From NCBI RefSeq assembly GCF_026914185.1, contig NC_070569.1, positions 310,001 to 374,000 on the forward strand: 64,000 nucleotides of DNA, read 5' to 3'. The notes under the pieces are model-generated. The model ran no database searches and was not told the origin of the DNA. It saw only the letters and a list, made by a program, of their open reading frames with translations. Shown one piece after another: positions 54,630-64,000 of the stretch. Every line of letters starts with the position of its first letter. Position 1 is the first letter of the stretch. Source of the DNA: Puccinia triticina (taxonomy: Eukaryota > Basidiomycota > Pucciniomycetes > Pucciniales > Pucciniaceae). The position numbers and the translations under genes were made by a program.

Positions 54630-55580
54630 CACCAGGAAAATAAAATAGTTAGTTGATGACAAGTGACATCACACCAGCTCCAGCCAGCTACCCAACATCT
54701 ATCCAATATCTATCCACTATCTGCCCCAATCTCCCAACTGTCTCCTCAACTTCCAAAATTTACCAAGGAGGTCCTGTTCAGTTTTTGATGAGCCCAACTG
54801 ATCCTCAGTTCTGTCCAGCTGATAATCAGCTTTGGTACCCAGCTCATACTCAGCTTTTTTGCTCAGCTCATACTCAGCTTTTTCACGCAGCTCACTCTCA
54901 GAATTGGAATAAAACATTTTTACCAGTCCTTGCCCAGCTGATGCTCAGCTTTGTACTAGTCCTGGCACAACTGATGCTCAGCTTTTTACCAGTCTTTGCT
55001 CAGCCTTTTCCTAGTTCTGTTCCAGCTGAGCTTTTATCCAGTCCTGGGCCAGCTGGCCAGCTGATGCTCAGCTTGCTGAGTGTCAGCTGAGCCAGGCCAG
55101 GGAAAAACATGGGAATTAGCTTGGACAGGACCAGAGCTGAAAATCAGCTAGGCTAGGGCCAAAGCTGAGCATCAGCTGAGCCACGTCCAAGGCTGAGCAT
55201 CAGCTGTTCCAGGGTCAAAGATGATCATCAGCTGGCCGGTGCCAAAGCTGAGCATCAGCTGGGCCAGGGCAAAAATTGAGCATCAGCTGAGCCAGGGTAA
55301 AAGCTGAGCATCAGCTGAGCCAGGGTAAAAGCTGAGCATCAGCTGGGCCAGGGCCAAAGCTGAGCATCAGCTGGGCCAGGGCCAAAGCTGAGCATCAGCT
55401 GGGCCAGGGCCAAAGCTGAGCATCATCTGGTTTTGTCACATTGAGTGCTTTGATCCTGACACCTGTCATGCAAGCCCTAGATGTGCTGTTGGAGAGGAGC
55501 AGCATTGGAGCAGTGTTGGAGCTGAAAACAAAGCTGTGTCATGTCACTTGCCATCAAGTGACTACTTTTTTTTCCTGGTG
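54630..55580. mobile_element. foldback element with CAGCTGATGCTCAGCTTT repeats, TSD TAA
   Basis: Ends CACCAGGAAAA and mirror CCTGGTG. TAA is at 54627-54629 and 55581-55583. Inner arm similarity continues (GACAAGTGACAT against ATGTCACTTGCC). The core is a minisatellite. On the left half units read CAGCTGATGCTCAGCTTT, and on the right half the inverse AAAGCTGAGCATCAGCTG with a GGGCCAGGGCC spacer, at least ten units in 55,090-55,430. The two halves pair, and each unit contains AGCT/CAGCTG palindromes. Non-coding. Confidence 0.83.
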
Positions 55581-56141
55581 TAATAACAGAAATGGGGAAC
55601 AACAGGCCCCTGGCCGATGCCAGGGGGGGAATGCCCTTTAGAGGTGGGAAAATGAGGGGGGGGCTCTGCAGAGCATCCTGTTTCATCCTGGGGGTGTAGC
55701 AGGATGAAACATGATGGACGTGTTGTCCCAAGAACCTGAGGGCATGTCCTTCCGACATGGCCCGAGGCCGAGCTGGGGCTCGGCCATGAGATGCAGGCCT
55801 GAGCAACGTAAGGGCAGCATGGAGGCCCCCGAGGGACAAACCGGCCCTCCTGCCCTTGGGGCGTAGTGGTCTTGAGACTCATGGCTGGCGATCCAACAAA
55901 TGGCGCGAGGGGGAGGAACCCGGGCCAGTCATTAGGATGCCCAGGCACGCGAGGGTCCCGCGGGCCTCCTGTTGGCGACTCCGAGACTTGTACCAACCCA
56001 GTGTCGGTCATGGGGCGGTGGGAGGGCGGTGGCTCTTGTATGCGCCACGCCGTGGCAATTATGGGTCACAAGGGGCGCCGATTTGGCATGGCTGTTTTTT
56101 CAAAGTTGGTGGCGCCATGCCCCCTCTCGATTGGGTGTAGT
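55581..56141 (-). other. Helitron H3 interior left of copia
   Basis: GC-rich, with open frames on both strands but no recognisable protein. GTAGT at 56137-56141 is the copia target duplication. Confidence 0.45.
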
Positions 56142-56666
56142 TTTTAGACGAGTGAAGTATGAGTGATCCGACTTAGAGGAGCACACGAGCGAGACACAAG
56201 AAAAGCCAACCTTTTAGACGAGTGAAGTATGAGTGATCCGACTTAGAGAAGCACACGAGCGAGACACAAGAAAAGCCAACCTGAGACACGGGGAGCGTGG
56301 ATCAGTGTTTGAGGGAAAAACCGAGTTGAATGAATGTATTTCCTGCACACCTTTTAGACGAGTGAAGTATGAGTGATCCGACTTAGAGGAGCACACGAGC
56401 GAGACACAAGAAAAGCCAACCTAGAGAAAGACATGAGTGAGACAAGAGCAAAAGAACAGAAGATAGTGAAAGACAACAGTACCTGAGACACGGGGAGCGT
56501 GGATCAGTGTTTGAGGGAAAAACCGAGTTGAATGAATGAAGAAAAGAGATTGGGTACAATGTGCCCAAAGGCTCTTAACTAACTACAACTAGGTTTAGAC
56601 TACTGCGGCGAAGCTAAGTTGATACTATAACAAGGTGACTAAATGAAACCGCAGAATAGTTCAATA
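56142..56666 (-). repeat. copia 3' LTR (525 bases)
   Basis: Contains three copies of a roughly 70-base unit starting TTTTAGACGAGTGAAGTATG (at 56142, 56212 and 56351) with AGAGGAGCACACGAGCGAG inside, and two copies of a unit with ACACGGGGAGCGTGGATCAG. Confidence 0.93.
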
Positions 56667-56680
56667 CCCCCCCTCTTTCA

Positions 56681-59600
56681 CTAGCTTGCTAGGTTCAGAA
56701 CGCTGATTAATTTTTCATGTTTCGGTCGGGCGAGTGATTTCGTCAGGCCGTCTGCTTGCATTTCAGATGTGGAGATGTAGGTTACTGAGATTGCGCCGGA
56801 TTCGAGTATTTCACGGGTCCAGTGATACTTGAGATCGATGTGCTTGGTGCGTTGTTGATACATTGGATTCTTGGCGAGTGCGATGGCTGCTTGGTTGTCG
56901 ACGTGAACATTGAGTGATGGCTGATTGGAGACCTTCAAGGATGCTAGCAAGTAGGAGAACCAGACCCCTTCTTGGGCGCCCTCGTAGAGCGCTCGGTATT
57001 CCGCTTCGGTTGTCGATGTTGATACTGATGGCTGCTTCCTTGATTTCCAGGACAAGACACTGTTACCCCAACGGAGAAGATAGCCAGTGTATGAGCGTCG
57101 GGTATCTGCGCAGTTAGCGAAGTCGGCATCGGTGAACATTTGAGGGTGGCCGGTACCGCCTCCTAGGGTTAGCTTGTATGATTTGGTCGATGACAGGTAA
57201 CGGATGAGGTGAATGAACGCCCGCCAGTGGGTGATACCGGGGCGCTCGAGATGCTGAGAGAGCTGGGAAACGGCAAACGCGATGTCGGGGCGAGTCGCTA
57301 CCGATAGATAGTTGACCGCACCGACTGCTCGTCTGTAGTTGACGCCAAGCTCCAAGAAGGCTTCGCGTTCTTCTTCTGAGGCTGCTTGGAGTCGCGAATT
57401 CGGGATCATCGGGGTCTGAGTCCGACGTGCGTTGGTGAGATTGTACTCACTGACAAGCTTTTCAGTGTATGATTGTTGGGATAGAGTGACTCGACCTGGT
57501 GAGTGAGTAAGCTTCATGCCGAGGAGAGAGGACGCTCTGCCCAGGTCTTCCATTAAGTACCGCTTTGAGATTAAATCCTTGAAGCGATTGACGTCGTGGC
57601 TGACAATCACCATGTCATCCACGTACACGTGAACGAAGCAACGCCATCCTTCGACATTCGAGACGAAGAGACACGGGTCCGCCGGTGATGACTCGAAGTT
57701 GATGGAGTCGAAAAACGATTTGAGATCGCGATACCAAACCCGGGGCGCTTGACGAAGCCCATAAATCGACTTCTTAAGCTTCAAACAGTGACCTTGCGGA
57801 ACAGTCAGACCGGCTGGAGGGCGGAGGTAGACGACTTCTTTGAGGATGCCGTTCAGGAAAGCATTCTTGACGTCCATTTGGTGAATCTCCATTCCCTCAT
57901 TAGCACCGATTGTGACGACTGTCCGGAGAGCTGACTGCCGACCAGTAGGCGCATAGGTTTCGCCAACGTTGACACCTTCCTCCTGAGCGTTACCCTGCGC
58001 GCAAAGTCGGGCCTTGAGCTTGATAGGAATGCCGTTGGCGTCGTATTTGCGTCGAAAAACCCAAACGGTACCGATGAGACGGAATCCCGGTTCGACCGGG
58101 ACAATCTCCCATACCTCCAAACGATGCATGGCGTCGAGTTCATCTGAAATAGCCAGTAGCCAGCGCTCCGAATCTGCTGACTGCATGGCCTCTCGATAAG
58201 TGCGCGGGACATCGTCGAGAGGATGAGCTGGCGCCAGAGCTGCCATAGCCGTTGGTTTGTACCATGGTTCGTTTGAGAAGATTGACATAGCCATTTGAGC
58301 GCGGCGTTTGGTGGTGATGATGCTTGATGCGTCGATGTTAGCGGATATGGCTTTTGGTGGAGGCTGATCACTTGGCACCCATTCCCATCCGGGTCGGCCA
58401 GGGGCTGTTGCCGGGGGAACCGGTTCATCCGGGGACCTAGGGCTTGCTGCGGGAGCAGTGATAAATGTCTCCGCAGTTGTATCGGACACGTCTGCCTGCC
58501 CGGACATGGGATCCGCGGCCGGATTGGGGTTGGGTTGCAGTGGCAATTCCGGATTGACTGACGCAATGTCTTCTTCCGATGATGGTAGGAAGTCAACAGA
58601 GTCCTCAAAGAAATGGGGAGGGGATGTACCGGCTGGATAACAAGTGGAGATTCCTGGAAAAACAGTCTCGTCGAAGCAAATGTTATGACTGAACTCCACC
58701 TTGTTTCCTGGCATGAGTATTCTCCAGTTCGGAATACCCAGCCGGTACCCTACAAGGATTCCTTATTTCGCCGTGTCGCCGAATTTGCCTTGCCTGCGCT
58801 CCTTTGGGATGTTGACGTAGGCCCTCGAGCCAAAGACCCGTAGCCTTGAGTAATCGAACTTCCTGCCAAACCAAAGTTCATGTGGAGTTTTCCACTTGAT
58901 CTTTCGAGTCGGTGTGATATTCTCGTACAGTACTGCTGTTGTCACTGCCTCTCCCCAGAGCTCAGCTGGAAGATTGCCTTCTTTCAGGAGAGCCCGAGCC
59001 TTCTCGCTGGTGGTCCTGTTGCCTCTCTCCGCTACCGAGTTTTGTTGAGGAGTGTATGGAGCAGTTACGTGATGAGTAACACCGTTTGCATCAAAGAAGG
59101 CTTTGAACTCATTTGAGTTGAACTCTCCGCCTCCGTCTGTGACGACATTGACGATTTTGGATTGGTGTAAATTGGTTACTGCACGATAGTATGACTTAAA
59201 TTGCTCAAACGCTTCGTCTTTAGATCGGAGAATGTAGACTACTTTGAAGTATGAAAATGCGTCGGTGATTTTAAAGTAGTAGAGGCCTCCGCCAACTGTG
59301 GGAGGAGTGATTTTCCCACTGAGATCCATGTAAACAAACTCTAGGATACGAGTCGGTGGAGGGAGAGTTTTAGAGAAGGGGAGCAAAGTGGACTTTGAGA
59401 GACGACAAGATCTACACTCTAGCGTTGAGTGGTCAACTCCGAACATGATCTTCAAGGCTTCTCGACTAGGATGACCAGCGCGGTTGTGAAGGAGCGAGCT
59501 ATCAGCGATTGCGCTTCTAGCGATGAGTGGATGAGAATGCTCACCAGCTCCGGGATTGGTCGGCTTGCCGTCTAGAACGAACACATTTCCCTGTACCTTT

Positions 59601-60805
59601 CCTTTGAGGACCGGCGAGTCAAGGTGTAGGTCCAGGACTATGAAGTCGGGTGAGTTGGGATTGGTGGTTCCGGCTGGTTTTTGGACAACGCATCCCTTGC
59701 AGAAGAGACGCCCCGAACTGATCAGTGGTTGAACGACTCGCGGGACGTGAAGAGCTTTCAAACGGATTGATGATCCTAAGCCGTTGTCGATATGCACATA
59801 TCCGGTACCTTCAACCTTCATAGATTGACCGTCGGCGATCTCCAGGGACGATGAGAGCTTCTTGTAAGAAGAGAAGTGTTCCTTTTTCGGGAACAGATGA
59901 TCGGAGCATCCGGAGTCAAGAAACATTGTCATGTTCGAGTGAGCTGACAGGGCCTTTTTCGGATTGATACACCTGTATGCTCCGTTGCTCGAGATGCTGA
60001 CGGAGTCCGACTCGTCGTTAACTGCTGCTTTGGCTTGCTTCTTCCCTTTTTTGTTTTTCTTTCAACCGGGGTGAAGTTGCCAGCATTTGCTTGCTGGGTG
60101 ACTAGTCGCGGGATTGTGAACTCCGCCTTCGCAAAAGGGGACCGTCGCCATGAGGGCTGATTCGGATTTGATTGTTTGGGTGTCGGTGCTTGGGATTGAA
60201 ACGTCTGATGAGCTATTGATTTTACCCTGGATGAGTTCCTTGACTTCTTCAACAGTCAGCGGACGTTTGTCGGCCAGACGATCCTTGAAGGAAATGAGGG
60301 AATCAGGAAGTTTAGCGATGATTTGTTCGCAGAACAGGTGCTCGTGAAGATGGACGTCTTTCGGGATTCCGATTACCAGTCCGACAGAAGAGATAGTGGC
60401 CAAGTGGGCACTGAGGTCTTCGAAGAAAGTTGACAGATCTTTGCCGAACTTGAGGTTGCAAAACGACTGATATACCTTAGCTTGGTTTTCAGCTGAGTTG
60501 GATTCATAGCTTGTAGACAGGAGTTTCCACAGCTTTCGTGGGTCTCGTCGTTTGGTATCGTTGACAAACTTGTTGTTGTTAAGTTGTCCCATGGTGCGTA
60601 CCAATATACCAGCGGCTTTTCCTCTCCTTGCTTCATAGATCTCAAACTTCGTTTCGTCAGTCTCCGGGGGAGCTTCGATATCGCGAAGGAGATACTTGTC
60701 AAGGTTGAGTTCTTGACAGTAAGCAAGGACCTGGGTTTTCCATTCTGCCCAGGTGGTTTTGCCGAGGCTTGGTACGGTGTCTTTTGCCGTTTTATCGGAC
60801 GACAT
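56681..60805 (-). pseudogene. copia Gag-Pol polyprotein with two in-frame stops
   Basis: A single frame from ATG at 60805 to 56681, broken by TGA (60064-60062) and TAA (58765-58763), with no frameshift. Gag part (60805-60062): FEDLSAHLATISSVG and AKLPDSLISFKDRL, ending in a Cys/His motif (CEGGVHNPATSHPASKC). The next part has the protease (MTMFLDSGCSDHLF), the integrase zinc region (CRSCRLSKS) and core residues in YMDLSG, VTDGGGEF and QQNSVAERGN. The last part (58762-56681) has reverse transcriptase with FRLIGTVWVFRRKYD, MDVKNAFLNG and catalytic YVDDM, then RNase H (FTDADFANCADTRR, STTEAEYRAL, HVDNQAAIALA). The first stop lies exactly at the Gag/protease border, the second in integrase. Recent copy, lightly damaged. 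Confidence 0.93.
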
Positions 60806-60875
60806 AGTGTTCGAGCTCAGAGATGTCGGGATCTAACAAACGTCGGTTAACCAGCGCTAGACTGGGCTCATAACC

Positions 60876-61400
60876 TTTTAGACGAGTGAAGTATGAGTGA
60901 TCCGACTTAGAGGAGCACACGAGCGAGACACAAGAAAAGCCAACCTTTTAGACGAGTGAAGTATGAGTGATCCGACTTAGAGGAGCACACGAGCGAGACA
61001 CAAGAAAAGCCAACCTGAGACACGGGGAGCGTGGATCAGTGTTTGAGGGAAAAACCGAGTTGAATGAATGTATTTCCTGCACACCTTTTAGACGAGTGAA
61101 GTATGAGTGATCCGACTTAGAGGAGCACACGAGCGAGACACAAGAAAAGCCAACCTAGAGAAAGACATGAGTGAGACAAGAGCAAAAGAACAGAAGATAG
61201 TGAAAGACAACAGTACCTGAGACACGGGGAGCGTGGATCAGTGTTTGAGGGAAAAACCAAGTTGAATGAATGAAGAAAAGAGATTGGGTACAATGTGCCC
61301 GAAGGCTCTTAACTAACTACAACTAGGTTTAGACTACTGCGGCGAAGCTAAGTTGATACTATAACAAGGTGACTAAATGAAACCGCAGAATAGTTCAATA
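60876..61400 (-). repeat. copia 5' LTR (525 bases)
   Basis: Same length and repeat layout as the 3' LTR (TTTTAGACG units at 60876, 60946 and 61085). Visible differences include AAGTTG against GAGTTG near 61,260 and CGAAGG against CAAAGG near 61,301. Confidence 0.93.
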
Positions 61401-61405
61401 GTAGT

Positions 61406-62094
61406 TTCCCATGCGGGGTCAATGGGGCGCCACGGTCGCCGCCAATTTGACGCCCCACTCGTCCCGTCGTCATACCTCTATTGAATGTTTGGGAGGTGGC
61501 TTTGAGCATTGTATTGGGGACGGTCTGGCGGGATGGGTTGCAGTTATGGCGTGGTCTTTGGGTTGCATCAAGCTTGGCGGGGTGGAACGCCTATAAGAAG
61601 GGCGGTGAGTTTGAGGTGTGAGTTCCTCAGGCGACTCACGGGCTGTAATTCCAGCTCGGGGGTTGCCTCACCCCCGTCCGCTGTTGCATTTGCGCAGTCT
61701 GGCAGGGGATATTTGTGGGCCCCCCTTGTGCTTTAGGGCTGGGGGCCTTCCTCCCAACACTTTTTAACCCTGCTAGACAGGGATGGGCGTTGGGCCACGG
61801 TGCGTCAGCTTGCTGCGCTGGGTGGCAGGGAGCGGGTTTTTTTTTTCTCTTGTTTTTGGTTATTTGAATTTTATTTTTAGCTTTTTTTTGTGTGTTGCGT
61901 GTGAATTGTGAGGTCAATTAGAGCCTGTATTTGCTTGTTTTGTAAAATGGGAAACCATGGCATTTTCTTTTTGTAATTGCTTCATGTATAGGGGAAACCC
62001 TTGATTTTTTTTCTTCTTTTTTTTGTAATTTGCTCATGTGTAGGGGAAACCCTTGATTCTTTTTCTGCAAACCTGAAGCTTTAATATACTTGGA
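61406..62094 (-). repeat. Helitron 5' region shared by H2, H3 and H4
   Basis: From 62094 leftwards (minus strand) to about 61,620 the sequence mirrors 62280-62690 (H4, plus) and 46467-46925 (H2, plus): the AGGGGAAACCCTTGATT repeats, CCTGCTAGACAGGGATGG, CAGCTTGCTGCGCTGGGTGG, CCGCTGTTGCA and a TATAA-AAGGG box near the distal end. The three copies differ by many substitutions, so they are separate subfamilies, not one recent duplication. Confidence 0.85.
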
Positions 62095-62279
62095 TATGTG
62101 GCGGTTCATGTTAAATGTTATAATCCTTGGGATAAAGAAGAAAACAAAGTACTTACTGCCTTGGTGACCGAAATAAACTGGGCTCATGAATCTGAAGCCC
62201 GAGGAGCTGGAGCTCAGATCCAAATTTGAACCGCTAGCCATCAGATCTTCTTGCTTAATTATAGGTTCGGGCCTATGAA
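62095..62279 (+). pseudogene. element C right copy, end of integrase
   Basis: Continues the frame broken by H3: YVAVHVKCYNPWDKEENK, then LTALVTEINWAHESEARGAG and a TGA at about 62,229-62,231, the probable natural end of pol. The remaining bases lead to the A279/T280 insertion point of H4. Confidence 0.8.
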
Positions 62280-64000
62280 TCCAAGTATATTAAAGTCTCA
62301 GGTTTGTAGAAAAAAAATTCAAGGGTTCCCCCTACAACTTGGCAAAATACAAAAAAAAAAATCAAAGGTTTTGCCTCCTACAAAACATGGGACACCAGGG
62401 CATGAGGGGACAACACAAATAATAAATACAAAAAAAAATGGACACAAACAAATCCCGCTCCCTGCCACCCAGCGCAGCAAGCTGGCGCATTGTGGCCCAA
62501 CGCCCATCCCTGTCTAGCAGGGTTAAAAAGCGTTGGGAAGAGGATCCCCAGCCCAAAAGCACAGGGGGGTTCCCAAATATCCCCAGCCGGACTGCGCAAT
62601 TGCAACAGCGGACGGGGGTGAGGTGACCACCTGACTGGAAATACAGCCCGGCAGGTCGCCTGAAGCTAAATCCCTCCCACCCCCCCCCCCCTTTTATACC
62701 TGACATTCACCAAACCCCCACTCTCATTATCTCATCATACACAACACCGCCCGCCGCCCCACCAACCGCACCACGCCACAGCTCTTCGCCCGAGTATCAG
62801 ACCCATAAAACTCCCCGCCACTCCCTCTCGCCTTCACAATTGCCTACGAGACGCCCGCAGCCAGAACTACCGTTGAGACGCCCCCAACACCAACTACGTC
62901 ACACCCGGGCGAATCGGGACAAGCCCCTGCGCCCACCTGACGCAGGAGTCATACATGCACCAGGTGGGCGTTACAAGACGCCAGCGTGACCATGAGTCAC
63001 GCTGGCGTCACCGTCATATACGGCGGGCCGCCCGAGCCTAGAGGGCGTCAGGTCAACTGTGATATTGACAGGTGCCGCTGAGGGCGTGGGCCAGGCGCCT
63101 CCCCGGGTGGCCAGCCATGCGTCGCGGTTGAGCTGGCGTCAGGCTGTGCCGCAAACTGGGGTCGGCAGCCGATCGCACAGCTCATCCTGACGCCGGCTGG
63201 GACCCGCAGCGAACGGGCGTCCGCATGTTGCCCGCCGGCCTGGTTTGCCGCTTGGACGCCTCGAGGGGGCGTCAGGCTGGGTGGCTCGTTGGGTTGCGAC
63301 CTCTGGCCGGTCAAGGGGCGATATGATGGGGGATCGGCATGATCTCCTCATATGCCCCTATCCGCCTGCCAACGACCACCCGTCATCGTTTCAGACGACG
63401 GCGACCTCAAACGTGCAACATGCACATACATACAAAACAGGGTCGTGTCACACCCCAACCCCGCCCCCAAGAGTGCACTTGGGTCGTTTACCTCGGTTCC
63501 CCGCCTGGGGAGGAAGAGGGTTGGAGAAGAAATAGACCGGTAGAGAAAAGGCCTTCGGCGGCGCGGAGGAGGACGATAGGGCCAAGCAGGGACAGCAAGG
63601 CGGCCGGAGGGAGCCATCGCTCAGCGATCATGGTTGTCAACCTTTGCGGCCCCCCGTCCGCGCCCGGCTCGTTGTCCCCCATCGCCCCCACATCAGCCGC
63701 CGCCTGCTGTTGCTGCTGCTGCTGGTACGCGACCGGCTGTTCGATGTTGTGGACGGGGACCGTCGAAAGCCGCAGCGCAAGGAGATACGTCACCATCTCT
63801 TTGCTTCTGTCTATCTTCCGTTGCGTTGGCCTCTTGCCAATCTCTCAATGACTCCTCTTGGCGAGCAAGCCCCTCTCCCGGTTGGGCCCTCAAAGCCAGC
63901 CCCCGCGTCTCTCTCCCTTCCCTCCGTGATCACCCCCCACCTTGCAGCAATGCCAAAGAATTGCAGCACAAGCCCATCATCCATAGCTATCAAATATCAA
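62280..64000 (+). mobile_element. Helitron H4, 5' part (runs off the window)
   Basis: TCCAAGTATATTAAAG at 62280, preceded by A. The same 5' region as H2 and H3 follows to about 62,690 (Cn run, then CTTTTATACC). Beyond 62,700 the DNA is GC-rich with GGCGTC/GACGCC motifs. H3 and H4 face away from each other, only 185 bases apart. The 3' terminus is outside the window. Confidence 0.87.
62700..64000. other. GC-rich cargo of H4, possible captured gene fragment
   Basis: No domain is recognisable. A CTG/CAG-rich tract lies at 63706-63724. On the plus strand one frame reads RDRLFDVVDGDRRKPQRKE and then LPLRWPLANLSMTPLGEQ and stays open to the window edge. On the minus strand another (63796-63488) has a Gln run followed by LPPAALLSLLGPIVLL. 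Either could be part of a captured exon, or both could be chance open frames of GC-rich DNA. Confidence 0.3.

Larger units (their letters stand above)
56142..61400 (-). mobile_element. Ty1/copia element, nearly intact, TSD GTAGT
   Basis: 525-base LTRs at 56142-56666 and 60876-61400. GTAGT is at 56137-56141 and 61401-61405. In minus orientation a purine tract (AAAGAGGGGGGG) abuts the 3' LTR at 56667. The primer site just inside the 5' LTR (60852-60873) equals part of the anticodon arm of initiator methionine tRNA, the half-tRNA primer known from copia. LTR ends are unusual: TATTGAAC...TCTAAAA rather than TG...CA. By eye the LTRs differ at about three sites. The polyprotein frame runs the whole length with only two stops. 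Confidence 0.95.
51173..62094 (-). mobile_element. nonautonomous Helitron H3 with nested copia element
   Basis: On the minus strand the 5' end is TCCAAGTATATTAAAG at 62094, preceded by A (T at 62095 on plus). The 3' end is hairpin GCGGC-GAA-GCCGC, then CTTGGCCTCTAG ending at 51173, followed by T (A at 51172 on plus). Its last bases differ from H2 (GCCGCCTTGGACTCTAG) at one position. Joining 51172 to 62095 restores the integrase C-terminus (LSRK|YVAVHVKCYNPWD). Without copia it is about 5.7 kb. The first about 450 bases match H2 and H4. No protein-coding gene is recognisable in the rest. Confidence 0.92.
37109..62279 (+). mobile_element. element C right copy, Ty3-like, broken by at least six insertions
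   Basis: Pieces on the plus strand: Gag 37109-37732, Gag/protease 40470-41479, linker and reverse transcriptase 44331-45485, RNase H 46431-46466 and 50081 onward, integrase to 50885, 51019-51172 and 62095-62231. Removing each insert with one target duplication reconnects the protein at every joint tested: PMP|LSINPP at LTR D, CQE|SFNALK at LTR E1, GKD|ITLKKLDYG at H2, LQ|EKDLVLVYN at the tRNA-bearing insert, LSRK|YVAVHVKC at H3. The element itself is old, with several in-frame stops in reverse transcriptase (VIKI*, ELI*ERL*, ENY*) and an internal deletion joining RNase H to mid-integrase. Both LTRs of element C lie outside what I can identify. Confidence 0.85.

Noticed and set aside
61620..62690. 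A single long-inverted-repeat transposon or two inverted LTRs
   Set aside because: Each arm begins with a Helitron 5' end next to A, the spacer is element C integrase, and H3 has its own 3' end at 51173.

Overview
The window looks like a repeat-packed chromosome segment of a basidiomycete, most likely a rust fungus (Pucciniales). The host genes carry several short introns of about 50-140 bases, and a chromodomain Ty3 element, a Ty1/copia element, Helitrons and DNA-transposon relics are stacked inside one another. Only two ordinary host genes are visible. They lie at the left edge and are divergently transcribed: a short ankyrin-type gene (1230-1932, minus) and a complete six-exon TIM17 (2397-3372, plus), a subunit of the inner mitochondrial membrane protein translocase.

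From 4420 to the right end almost everything can be read as two inverted copies of one decayed Ty3-like retrotransposon (here element C) into which other elements were inserted. Terminal bases and target-site duplications (TSDs) can be read for most insertions, and removing the insert usually restores the reading frame beneath it. Left copy (minus strand): element C contains LTR D' (4420-5251 plus 34917-35050). D' contains the autonomous Helitron H1 (5252-34916). H1's Rep-helicase gene contains Ty3 element A (10872-28331, TSD CTCC). A's integrase contains chromovirus B (12365-23704, TSD GTCAA). B's leader contains a foldback element (21428-22646, TSD ATA). That is six levels.

Right copy (plus strand, 37109-62279): element C is broken by a small MULE-like element (37733-40460), which holds solo LTR E2, which holds a foldback. 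It is also broken by solo LTR D (41480-44326), which holds a TIR element, which holds a B-type solo LTR; by solo LTR E1 (45486-46425), which holds a MITE; by Helitron H2 (46467-50080); by a 128-base LTR-like insert carrying a tRNA-like sequence (50886-51013); by Helitron H3 (51173-62094, minus), itself carrying a near-intact copia element (56142-61400); and by Helitron H4 (starts 62280 and runs off the window). The element C integrase resumes in the 185 bases between H3 and H4.

The most interesting system is the Helitron family. All four share the 5' terminus TCCAAGT. The three visible 3' ends share a GCGGC-type hairpin followed by CTAG. H1 holds a 1,447-codon RepHel gene (frame intact apart from the insertion), two unrecognised accessory genes (one with an AT-hook) and a complete multi-exon URE2-like glutathione S-transferase gene. 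H2 carries a broken copy of a CBS-domain gene. H2, H3 and H4 share several hundred bases behind the 5' end. Second in interest is the 128-base LTR-like insert, which contains Pol III A and B boxes and a T4 terminator. Third is a set of CAC...GTG foldback elements with 3-base TSDs and self-complementary internal repeats.

All coordinates, splice sites and junctions were read by eye from the sequence. Family names rest on motif recognition, not on a database search.
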